From: an uncultured Bacteroides sp.
GTDB taxonomy: Bacteria > Bacteroidota > Bacteroidia > Bacteroidales > Bacteroidaceae
Length of the DNA: 6,933 nucleotides
Direction: 5' to 3'
Assembly: GCA_934716785.1 (NCBI GenBank)
Contig: CAKUYM010000227.1
Coordinates: 1-6,933, forward strand
This document shows, piece after piece, positions 1 to 5,268 of the stretch. Position 1 is the stretch's first letter; each line of letters opens with the position of its first letter. The notes under the pieces were generated by a model. The model did not search any database, was not told the origin of the DNA, and saw nothing but the letters and a program-made list of their open reading frames with translations. The translations under genes were made by a program, and so were the position numbers.

Positions 1-250
1 GGCCAGTTCCCTCTCAACGGGCGTTACCAGTGCAATGATGCAGGAATTTTCTCCCCGCTTGTCGAACCAATGGTGACGGCCATGACCGAAGTTGCGGTAG
101 TCGCTGAGCAAGGCAGAGCCAAGAGCGGCCTCCGTGAGTTTTGACTCAATATCCCATGCTACAGGTTCTCCTGTTGCACCATACATCACTATGAAGTTCT
201 GAATGACTGATAGATTCAGGTTGAAGGTCTCAGGCCGTAGGTTGCTCAAC

Positions 251-278
251 TTGAATCTTGAAACTTGAAACTTGGAAG
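251..278. repeat. Four tandem degenerate heptamers (TTGAAAC type)
   Basis: The plus strand reads TTGAATC, TTGAAAC, TTGAAAC, TTGGAAG without gaps. The array lies inside the SIS coding frame and is translated as a low-complexity stretch (SKFQVSRFK). It directly abuts the perfect palindrome at 281-304, so the two probably arrived together or form one unit. Confidence 0.8.
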
Positions 279-280
279 CG

Positions 281-304
281 CACGCTGCTTTGCAAAGCAG
301 CGTG
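281..304. repeat. 24-bp perfect palindrome within the SIS gene
   Basis: The half-site CACGCTGCTTTG is followed immediately by its exact reverse complement CAAAGCAGCGTG, with no spacer. On the minus strand it is read in frame as TLLCKAA. One half may be native coding sequence (TLLCKA) and the other its inverted copy. There is no T-run and it lies mid-gene, so it is not a terminator. Confidence 0.9.
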
Positions 305-827
305 AATGTAGCCAGTAGCGAATTTGTGGCCAGGAAGCCATCCTTCTCGCTGGGGATGTCCTCGCACCAACGCTGCACCTTGGGGTACTGTTCCAGCAGT
401 TTCTCGGTAGGATTGTTCTTGCGGAGGGTCAGGCTCATCATGCCTGTCTCGTTATACTTTACGCCATACTTGATGACACTCAGTATATCCTTGTTCTTAC
501 CACTGGCACTAAGGAAAAGCAGTTTGCTGCTACGGATAATATTATGCCCTGCATACATCAACTGAAGCGGGGTCATCGCCTGTGCCAGTACACCATTACA
601 CTGCTGATAGAGCTGAACTGCATAATGGCAAGCGCTGAGCGAACCGCCAGAACCAATACACACCAAAGGTATCTGCTTATTCTCTGCAAACAGAAACTGT
701 GCAAGACGCGTCACATCCTGCTGCTCAACCCATCGAATGGTCTCCGAAAGTTTTTCAACTCTCCCTTAAAAGGCTTTCCCATAATTAAACTTTGAGTCCA
801 CTTTAAAAGCGGTATTTATTTGATTTG

Positions 828-835
828 CAAAGGTA
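828..835 (-). promoter_or_regulatory. Bacteroides-type -7 promoter box for the SIS gene
   Basis: On the minus strand the sequence reads TACCTTTG, an exact match to the Bacteroides -7 consensus TAnnTTTG. It lies about 45 bases before the ATG at 782, giving a short plausible leader. The -33 TTTG element is poor: only TATG (857-860) sits at the usual spacing of about 21 bases. The box suggests that the SIS gene was transcribed independently of the relics upstream. Confidence 0.5.
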
Positions 836-949
836 ATACTTTTTTCGAAACGGAAGCATAAAATTACCGTTTCAAGAAAAATTGACTCCAAATACATATA
901 GTGGAGAAAACTGAATAGTTCCTTCCACTGTTACCCACATTACAGCTCT

Positions 950-1168
950 TTACTTATCGCCATAAAGCCCGATGCGATTGCCGACAGGATCAGCTATGAT
1001 GGCGAAGTATTGTCTTAGGGGTTACGAGCGTTGCTCCGTTGTACAGAGCTGTCTTCACGTCAGCATCCAAGTCATTTGATCGGAGATATACCAGCACACC
1101 GCCATCAGAGGGTGCGAAACCGGGAAACGAGGGAGCCGAGGAGATTGAGCAACGCTCCCGCCATCTTT
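950..1168 (-). pseudogene. Relic of a VOC / glyoxalase-like protein (C-terminal half)
   Basis: The minus strand encodes FAPSDGGVLVYL, then SNDLDADVKTAL and GATLVTPKT in one frame. After a frameshift near 1010 it continues YFAIIADPVGNRIGLYGDK and a TAA at 950-952. The order of a GVLVYL strand, a D-L-D-x-x-x helix, G-A-T-L-V-x-P-K-T and D-P-x-G-N-x-I-G-L is the standard C-terminal half of VOC (glyoxalase/bleomycin-resistance) proteins of about 120 residues. The N-terminal half cannot be recovered, and the boundary near 1168 is approximate. The VOC fold covers many metal-dependent enzymes and drug-binding proteins, so no substrate is proposed. With the frameshift and the missing half it cannot make a functional protein. 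Confidence 0.65.
1026..1157. repeat. 11-bp inverted repeat pair GAGCGTTGCTC / GAGCAACGCTC
   Basis: GAGCGTTGCTC at 1026-1036 is the exact reverse complement of GAGCAACGCTC at 1147-1157. Each copy is also a small hairpin (GAGC/GCTC with a 3-base loop). One copy lies in recognisable VOC coding sequence (the codons for G-A-T-L). The other sits where the VOC homology fades, so the pair brackets the recognisable VOC segment. Confidence 0.6.
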
Positions 1169-1174
1169 CATTGC

Positions 1175-1270
1175 TTACGCCATTCTCTCGTCACCGAACT
1201 GCGACACTTCCTGCTTTTCGTCGAAGTCACAATAGTCCTGAAGGCTCCTGCAGCTGATTTTTAGTTTCAC
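1175..1270 (-). pseudogene. Unassigned coding scrap (SLQDYCDFDEKQEVSQFGDERM)
   Basis: A minus-strand frame of about 30 codons reads ISCRSLQDYCDFDEKQ and then EVSQFGDERMA before a TAA at 1175-1177. The mixed acidic and aromatic composition looks like genuine protein rather than noise. It ends just before the VOC relic and starts where the HTH relic stops. No family is recognised. It could be the missing N-terminal part of a neighbouring gene or a separate decayed gene. Confidence 0.3.
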
Positions 1271-1415
1271 AACCAGTTCCTAATAACATTCTCCGTCTAG
1301 CAACGATTTATTTATTGTAAGCCAGCGTGTCGTTCTCCCGCATCGTCTGTAGGGTTCTCGGACTGATACTGAGCAGCCTACACACATCGTCGTTGTCAAG
1401 CCATTAAAGTTTCAT
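1267..1415 (-). pseudogene. Relic of a short helix-turn-helix protein of Bacteroides mobile DNA
   Basis: The minus strand encodes WLDNDDVCRLLSISPRTLQT followed by MRENDTLAYNK (1311-1403). This is the winged HTH-like core of the roughly 95-aa excisionase-like HTH proteins scattered through Bacteroides conjugative and accessory elements (D-V-C-R-L-L, then S-P-R-T-L-Q-T, then G-T-L-A-Y). An ATG at 1413-1415 is followed three codons later by TAA. After AYNK the frame is lost by one base in an A/T run near 1311. The family pattern then resumes as INRC, a TAG where Tyr is usual, and TENVIRNWL, with a TGA at 1267-1269. These three lesions make it a pseudogene. In intact elements such proteins are thought to act as small DNA-binding regulators or directionality factors. 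Confidence 0.55.
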
Positions 1416-1422
1416 TGTTTTC

Positions 1423-1611
1423 TCATTTGGATTTTACAAATATTCCAATGAAAGATAAAGTATAGGCAACATACCTGCATGCTTGTGTTAAATATGTAGA
1501 GTGGAATGTATTGACAAATAGCTCTTTAAGGAAACGCTCCGGTGTTGCAGAATCTTCATCAGGTAGTATCTCACGATTGATAAAAGACGTTTTAAATAGT
1601 AAATTAATAAA
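1423..1611 (-). pseudogene. Unassigned coding scrap upstream of the HTH relic
   Basis: A stop-free minus-strand frame includes NREILPDEDSATPERFLKEL and FVNTFHSTYLTQACRYV, ending with TGA at 1423-1425. No ATG was found after the preceding in-frame stop, so it would be a C-terminal piece. The 5' limit given is arbitrary within AT-rich sequence. The composition looks protein-like, but I recognise no family. It lies immediately upstream of the HTH relic on the same strand. Confidence 0.25.
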
Positions 1612-2127
1612 ACATGTATATCTTAATACTGCCCCTCGTTATATGAAATACATTCCAATATGGGGTTGATTTAACTTGCTATATTAGTAACATGTATATT
1701 TATATCTTTTAATTTTCAATTATTTACACATTTAATCTAACTTGTTAGTAAGTTGTTAGATGGAGTTGATGACAATAATGCAATTACTGAATTTTGAGAA
1801 AAGTCAGAAAATAATAGAGAAAGAATTCATTATTTTTCATACCTTTATCATCTGCTAGTCATTACACTTTTATTTGAAGCAAAATAAAGAAGATGGTACG
1901 TTACAAATCCGTTACCTATTCCTTTAAGATGGATTTCAGACATTTGAAAGATAGTGGCATACATCTGAGAAAAAGAATTGTTGTTAATTCGTTACTCTCT
2001 TTTTATACCCTCTTTCAACCTCCTAAGACAAAGGAGATTTGAATGATTTTCTATAATTAAACAAAAAAGTTTCAGTATTGAAGGAAATTAAAAATGATAA
2101 ATAAATCGTTGTTTTTTTATACATGTT
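1611..2127. repeat. AACATGTATA sites: two direct and one inverted copy
   Basis: AACATGTATAT occurs at 1611-1621 and 1689-1699. The inverted form TATACATGTT occurs at 2118-2127, ten bases before the start codon of the 451-aa gene. The core is nearly palindromic (TATACATGTATA), as expected of a dimeric repressor site. AT-rich sequence makes chance matches more likely, so the operator role is only a suggestion. Confidence 0.35.
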
Positions 2128-2136
2128 TTATTATTT
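1612..2136. other. AT-rich gene-poor stretch upstream of the PIN-like gene
   Basis: About 525 bases rich in A and T separate the minus-strand relics from the plus-strand 451-aa gene. It holds one small open frame (1893-2042) and copies of the decamer AACATGTATA. I see no RNA gene, no transposase remnant and no clear TAnnTTTG/TTTG promoter pair here. The base composition matches that of the gene to its right, so both probably arrived together. Confidence 0.5.
1893..2042 (+). CDS. Possible 49-aa basic protein ahead of the PIN-like gene
   Basis: An ATG preceded by AAAGAAG opens a 49-codon frame starting MVRYKSVTYSFKMDFRHLKD and rich in Lys and Arg, ending in TGA at 2040-2042. It is on the same strand as the 451-aa gene and ends 94 bases before it. 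The small size and position would fit a partner (for example an antitoxin-like protein), but no motif supports this. A chance open frame in AT-rich DNA is equally possible. A second ATG overlaps its stop but reads only five codons. Confidence 0.2.
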   Translation: MVRYKSVTYSFKMDFRHLKDSGIHLRKRIVVNSLLSFYTLFQPPKTKEI

Positions 2137-3492
2137 ATGGTTACAATATATTTGGATAAACAAGTATTCAGCTATCTATTCAATATAAGGGAAGAGAAAT
2201 ACTCCCTCTTGCGTGAAAAGATATTATCTCACAAGGATGAGTTTATTTTTCTCTATTCAAATGCTCATTTATTTGATTTGCAAGATGATAAAACGGATAT
2301 TAAATATGCGGAAATGGAATTTATGCAATCGATAGTTGGCGAAAATCGTTTAATATATGAAAGTAATAAACTGGAAGTTCTGAAGCAATCCCCACGCAGG
2401 GCCTTTGAGACTATAGGCAAAGTCGGTGATTTCTCTTGGCTTGAAAATTTTAATTTCTCACAAATAACAGAAGAACAGCGGAAGGTAATCAACAACATTG
2501 TTGATATTAGCATTAAGGATTTAAAAGGAGAATTGGATTTTGATTGGCTAACAAAAAGAGTTCCGGTTTCAGCTAATGAATTCCAAATAGATCCCTCGTT
2601 TTTTACATCATTAATAAAATTTGTATCTCACAATTTTTATGAGAATAGGGAGTCATATAAAATTATAAGAGACAATACTATTACTAAATATAATCCTACA
2701 TTAATTACAGCGGAAAGTGAAAATGTTTTTAACGAACAGTTAGCCTCGTCCCCATTAGGATTATCCTTTCTAGATATAATTAAAGCCACTTTAACTCAAA
2801 CAGGGTTATCATCTACTGATTTTGCGACCGTATATTATATATCATATATACTTCTTGACTTATTTGGAGTAAATAAAGAAACTCGAAAGAAGGTTAAGTT
2901 CAAAAATATGCAAGCTGATTGTTGTCATAGTTTCTTCGGCTCTTACTGCGATTGCATAGTTAGTGATGACGAAGGTATGCGCTTAAAGAGCAAAACATTA
3001 TACAAACTTTTTAATTTCGGTACTAAAGTATATTCAGTAGATGAGTTTATAGAAAAATTTGATGATGCAATAAATAACAATAAAAAATCTGCGCGTGAAT
3101 ATTTTGATGAAGTCCTTTGCGATTATACTAAAAGGCAAATAATTAGAGTCGAAACAAAACCTGAGCAATCTTTAACTTATTTGAATACTTCCAATAAGTA
3201 CTTCGGATACTTCAATTGTATGATAGAAAGAAAATCAAAAGATGAAACTGTCATTATACTTCATAAGAACAATGACCTGAAGCAACCTATTATGGTGAGA
3301 GAAATAGAGATTATAGTTAATCGGATTGTTAGAGTATTTAATAAAATGGGAGCTGCTTTTGCTTTATTCGATGAAGCAGTGGAAGTCCCTCAATTAAGAG
3401 CTAACAATTGGAATAAAATCCTAATATTAAATGATGCTGAAGTGTGTTTAACTAAATTCAAAGATACACCTATGTTGTGTTTATGGGTCTAG
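2137..3492 (+). CDS. PIN-like domain protein, 451 aa, probable accessory/defence gene
   Basis: The only intact large gene in the window. The N-terminus MVTIYLDKQVFSYL is a short hydrophobic strand ending in an acidic residue (Asp7), the usual opening of PIN-type nucleases. FLYSNAHLFDLQDD follows at 38-51. Much later come ADCCHSFFGSYCDCIVSDD at 260-278 and then K284, closing with KVYSVDEFIE at 297-306. The pattern D-x-x-H, then D-C-I-V-S-D-D, then a Lys-bearing helix and a V-x-x-x-x-E-F strand is how the second half of a PIN-like fold appears in large prokaryotic PIN proteins. Candidate metal ligands are D7, D261, D272, D277 and D278. Residues 52-259 would be a helical insertion and 310-451 an extra C-terminal domain. 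There are no membrane segments or signal peptide. The ATG at 2137 is the first in-frame start and the SD is weak, as is usual in Bacteroidetes. The role as an RNase is inferred, not shown. Confidence 0.55.
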   Translation: MVTIYLDKQVFSYLFNIREEKYSLLREKILSHKDEFIFLYSNAHLFDLQDDKTDIKYAEMEFMQSIVGENRLIYESNKLEVLKQSPRRAFETIGKVGDFSWLENFNFSQITEEQRKVINNIVDISIKDLKGELDFDWLTKRVPVSANEFQIDPSFFTSLIKFVSHNFYENRESYKIIRDNTITKYNPTLITAESENVFNEQLASSPLGLSFLDIIKATLTQTGLSSTDFATVYYISYILLDLFGVNKETRKKVKFKNMQADCCHSFFGSYCDCIVSDDEGMRLKSKTLYKLFNFGTKVYSVDEFIEKFDDAINNNKKSAREYFDEVLCDYTKRQIIRVETKPEQSLTYLNTSNKYFGYFNCMIERKSKDETVIILHKNNDLKQPIMVREIEIIVNRIVRVFNKMGAAFALFDEAVEVPQLRANNWNKILILNDAEVCLTKFKDTPMLCLWV

Positions 3493-3627
3493 TTAAAACG
3501 GCCAATATCACAGAATCAAGATTAAAGAAACAAAAAATCCTGTAACAAACTGCTATCTTCTTTGATATCATTGCATAAAGAAAGTTACTTTTACTCGTAA
3601 ATTCTATACTCGGAAGGTCGTTTCACG
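3493..3627. other. Short intergenic gap after the PIN-like gene
   Basis: AT-rich spacer between the stop at 3492 and the IS66-type end at 3628. No strong hairpin with a T-run is seen directly after the gene. Transcription may run into the hairpin at 3673-3709, which could also stop plus-strand RNA, though weakly. Confidence 0.4.
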
Positions 3628-3665
3628 GTAAGCATCCGATAAAGTACACATTGCAGATTCAATAT

Positions 3666-3709
3666 AAAAAAACTCTTCCTATCAACTTTGCTTTCGTTTA
3701 TAGGAAGAG
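3666..3709 (-). terminator. Intrinsic terminator (better on minus strand)
   Basis: A 10-bp perfect stem, CTCTTCCTAT (3673-3682) with ATAGGAAGAG (3700-3709), has a 17-base loop. On the minus strand it is followed by seven T (3666-3672), the classic intrinsic form. It lies just downstream of the minus-strand IS66 stop, so it would end the transposase transcript. Plus-strand RNA from the PIN-like gene meets the same stem, followed only by CTCTCTATTTT. Confidence 0.65.
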
Positions 3710-3731
3710 CTCTCTATTTTATTGGTTCAAA

Positions 3732-4003
3732 CTAAACTTCAATTGGATTTTTATAGGATTTCTTCAACTTCCAGACATCTGGCGGCAAGTCGCAAACATT
3801 CTTACTAGAGCCTTTTTCTAAATAGTGTGGCAGTTGAACTATAACATCTTCAACCATTCCCTTGGATTGATTTCTTAAGCCTTGCATGTGGCAAATAATG
3901 AACAGATAATCGCTGTGTTCTCTGTGGCTTCATGATGTCCACAAAGCAGGAAGTTCTTTCTCGATAGCGTCAAAGGGCAGATCGCATTTTCAATGGTGTT
4001 ATC
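3732..4003 (-). pseudogene. IS66-family transposase, C-terminal remnant (minus copy)
   Basis: Read leftward, the sequence gives LDNTIENAICPLTLSRKNFL, then CGHHEATENTAIICSLFATC. This is the C-terminal part of the IS66 DDE transposase: the acidic residue in the D-N-N-x-x-E motif, then R-P-L-x-x-x-R-K-N, then the helix that ends A-T-C-K-A. A TAA (about 3875-3877) breaks the frame after CKA. INPREWL follows, then a one-base deletion. The next frame reads VQLPHYLEKGSSKN and LPPDVWKLKK and ends with TAG at 3732-3734. The usual IS66 ending L-P-D-x-W-K is therefore present. Everything N-terminal to the catalytic Glu motif is missing, including the first two catalytic Asp residues, so it is dead. Confidence 0.8.
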
Positions 4004-4027
4004 CAAAAGTTTTGATAACACCATTGA
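3990..4027. repeat. Inverted repeat at the IS66-IS66 junction (14-bp arms)
   Basis: TCAATGGTGTTATC (3990-4003) and GATAACACCATTGA (4014-4027) are exact reverse complements around a 10-base spacer, CAAAAGTTTT. Each arm encodes D-N-T-I-E on its own strand, the IS66 catalytic Glu motif. The palindrome is therefore the shared coding sequence of the two transposase copies brought together in opposite orientation. Confidence 0.9.
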
Positions 4028-4259
4028 GCGGGTTAATCGTTGCATATCACTTATGCGGTACAATTCGTTATTCTTTGGAAGCCATGCCAAGACAAATCGG
4101 GCTGTAATTTATTATTCACTGGCATGTTCATGCCGCCAAAGAGGGACAAATTTCTTTGAGTATATCTCTGATAGAATGAACTGTTCGGCAACATTACCAC
4201 CTACTGCCTCTGTTGAAGCATATTGGGAACTTTTGCCTGACAAATGGCATAAATCATAA
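4014..4259 (+). pseudogene. IS66-family transposase, C-terminal remnant (plus copy)
   Basis: The plus strand reads FDNTIERVNRCISLMRYNSL, then FFGSHAKTNRAVIYYSLACS, CRQRGTNFFEYISD and finally AYWELLPDKWHKS with TAA at 4257-4259. This is the complete C-terminus of a Bacteroidetes IS66 transposase: D-N-x-I-E-R-x-N-R-x-I-S-L, the F-F-G-S-H-A motif, the Y-Y-S-L-A-C-S-C helix, and the terminal E-L-L-P-D-K-W. It has no internal stop. However, an ATG at 3993 gives only 88 residues, and the codons before 4014 derive from the opposite copy read antisense. Family members are roughly 500 aa, so only the last sixth survives. It differs clearly in sequence from the minus copy, so the two came from different IS66 elements. 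Confidence 0.85.
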
Positions 4260-4725
4260 TTATACTTTTCAGCAGGATTTCTCTTGTTTGGCCAAATTGT
4301 ATTTGATAACATTATCGTTATCAAGTGCTTTGGCGTTTCTTAATAGGGCTATTTAACATTATTTTGCGCCATCGCAGAGACGCTTACAAAGACAGGGAAC
4401 GGGGTATGGGAAATGAACCGGAAAAAACGGGAAGTACATCCGGATGGGAATACACAGGATGGAACACACACGACAGAGGAAAAAGGTATTATGCAGAGTG
4501 GAGAGCGAGCTGCCTTTAGTCCCCATTTCCCTATGTCTCTTTATGGGACAGACTGCAAGTCTTTGGTGTGGGAATAGGAACGGGCGTAATCCATTGGGAT
4601 GGCATGTTTTGCTAAAAGGACGGCCGCCTGATGTTTATTTCGATCCGGTGTCCTATGCGTCGTAGGTCGCTTCGCCTGCTAAGTCCCGGAGGTTTCCCCA
4701 ACCCGGACGGCAATACCGGAGCGTT

Positions 4726-4768
4726 TTTTCAGGTGAAAAATTACCGCAGGGAATTTTTTGCCTGAAAA
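4726..4768. other. Long imperfect hairpin
   Basis: TTTTCAGG (4726-4733) pairs with CCTGAAAA (4761-4768). Inside it, GAAAAATT (4735-4742) pairs with AATTTTTT (4752-4759) with one wobble. CC (4744-4745) then pairs with GG (4749-4750) around a GCA loop. A T-G wobble and an A/G mismatch interrupt the stem. No T-run follows on either side, so an ordinary intrinsic terminator is unlikely. An RNA structural element or a protein-binding dyad is possible. Confidence 0.6.
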
Positions 4769-4957
4769 CAGGAGGCTTGAACGTGGATGGTATCGTCCGC
4801 CGGAGTTATCTTTATAAAGGGACTTGACAAGGGAAGCGGGGTTTATGATGGTATTTCATGAAGGAATATGGAATAAGGTATATTACCCTATTGAATAACA
4901 GCATGAGCAATTGCTTTTTAATTACTTTTGCAAAGGGATGCTTCATAAAAGCAGTTT

Positions 4958-5140
4958 TGTTCACTTTTGAATAGCTGTTCATTTTAAATGAACAAGACTA
5001 AATAATGAACACCTAAATTCGCTATACAGGAATTTAATGTTTAAATATTACTGTATTTCCGCAAAATATCGGGTTTAATTCCCGAAATACGGATTTTAGT
5101 TTTTTATATCTCCAAATGGATTGGACTGTAAGATGAACAA
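4958..5140. promoter_or_regulatory. Array of TGTTCA / TGAACA sites
   Basis: Five copies occur: TGTTCA at 4958-4963 and 4976-4981, and TGAACA at 4989-4994, 5006-5011 and 5135-5140. The second and third form a 19-base dyad, TGTTCATTT-T-AAATGAACA (4976-4994). Four copies lie within 54 bases, at roughly one- to two-turn spacing. This looks like a cluster of operator sites for a dimeric regulator. Which gene it would control is unclear, since the nearest confident genes run toward it on the minus strand. Confidence 0.45.
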
Positions 5141-5144
5141 ATGC

Positions 5145-5179
5145 GCCAAAAAAGTGTAAAAATAATCAGATATTGATTA
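5145..5179 (-). terminator. Weak intrinsic terminator for the post-mobC operon
   Basis: On the minus strand TAATCA-ATATC-TGATTA (5163-5179) forms a 6-bp stem directly followed by TTTTTACACTTTTTT. The stem includes the stop codon of the 26-codon frame. The stem is AT-rich and therefore weak, but its place at the end of the minus-strand gene run fits an operon terminator. Confidence 0.45.
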
Positions 5180-5257
5180 CCTCTGCACCATTTTCACGGG
5201 GTCACAATACAGGTTTATCTCATACTTGTCGTAGTGTTCCAGACATTTGACTTTCAT
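5177..5257 (-). CDS. Possible 26-aa protein at the end of the operon
   Basis: An ATG at 5257 opens MKVKCLEHYDKYEINLYCDP followed by VKMVQR and a TAA at 5177-5179. The start lies 11 bases after the stop of the 167-aa gene, and the frame ends within the terminator stem. The composition (charged residues, paired Cys and Tyr) looks like protein rather than noise. It may be a genuine microprotein or the surviving N-terminus of a longer gene cut short here. No family is recognised. Confidence 0.4.
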   Translation of the reverse strand: MKVKCLEHYDKYEINLYCDPVKMVQR

Positions 5258-5268
5258 ATCCGGTAATT

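Larger units (their letters stand above)
1..782 (-). pseudogene. SIS-domain protein gene, frameshifted and cut by the window edge
   Basis: SIS domains bind phosphosugars in isomerases and in sugar-sensing regulators. With the frame restored, the protein begins MGKPFKGELKKLSETIRW from the ATG at 782. It has the glycine/serine loop IGSGGSLSACHYA at residues 43-55 and the second SIS strand-loop LFLSASGKNKDIL at 89-101. A distinctive NFGHGRHHWFDKR follows at 231-243. The first ten codons are in one frame. From 750 to the edge, 250 codons are open in another, so one A is missing from the A5 run at 751-755. Unshifted, the ATG gives only about 23 residues before a TGA. Without the shift the first start-like codon in the open frame is GTG at 714, which removes the conserved N-terminus. 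The frame carries an odd insert around residues 161-180 (bases 250-304). A promoter box lies 45 bases upstream. The SIS assignment is confident, the exact subfamily is unknown, and a sequencing error cannot be excluded. Confidence 0.75.
3628..4387. mobile_element. Composite of two IS66-family remnants joined back to back
   Basis: Two IS66 transposase C-terminal halves point away from each other from a shared junction at 3990-4027. The outer limits are proposed from terminal sequences: GTAAGCATC begins at 3628, and GTAAGCGTC read on the minus strand begins at 4387. Both resemble the GTAAGC start of IS66-family inverted repeats. Each lies 104-128 bases beyond its transposase stop, a reasonable distance. 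Flanking octamers (GTTTCACG and AAAGACAG) do not match, as expected if each half comes from a different insertion. It has no functional transposase, no accessory IS66 genes and no complete IS. Confidence 0.6.
4388..5144. other. About 750-bp stretch with no convincing gene, rich in structure
   Basis: Between the IS66 remnant and the terminator of the right-hand operon I find no protein I can support. Open frames around 4325-4665 have no recognisable motif and overlap the IS end. The left 300 bases are GC-richer and the right 350 bases AT-rich. It contains a long hairpin (4726-4768), a dyad GGTA-TAT-TACC at 4877-4887, a TACTTTTG box at 4923-4930 on the plus strand without a good -33, the TGTTCA array (4958-5140), and a GTATTTC/GAAATAC inverted repeat (5053-5090). 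It is probably a regulatory or noncoding part of the conjugative element. Confidence 0.45.

Noticed and set aside
272..795. Plus-strand open frames of 83-97 codons at 272-565 and 544-795
   Set aside because: They are antisense shadows of the SIS gene, which shows clear family motifs on the minus strand.
1031..1264. Plus-strand frames of 72-77 codons
   Set aside because: Low-complexity Arg/Ser-rich translations opposite the VOC relic; no protein motif.
4112..4324. Minus-strand 70-codon frame
   Set aside because: Antisense to the plus-strand IS66 C-terminus, which has clear motifs.
3620..4395. Target-site duplication around the IS66 composite
   Set aside because: The flanking octamers GTTTCACG and AAAGACAG do not match, so no single insertion event can be supported.
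4325..4665. Two plus-strand frames of 64 and 73 codons (4325-4519 and 4444-4665)
   Set aside because: They overlap each other and the proposed IS end, with Trp/Gly/Arg-rich translations typical of chance frames in GC-richer noncoding DNA. I found no family resemblance.
4824..4846. TTGACA followed by TATGAT as a sigma70-like promoter
   Set aside because: The spacing is about 14 bases, too short, and Bacteroidetes promoters use TTTG/TAnnTTTG instead.
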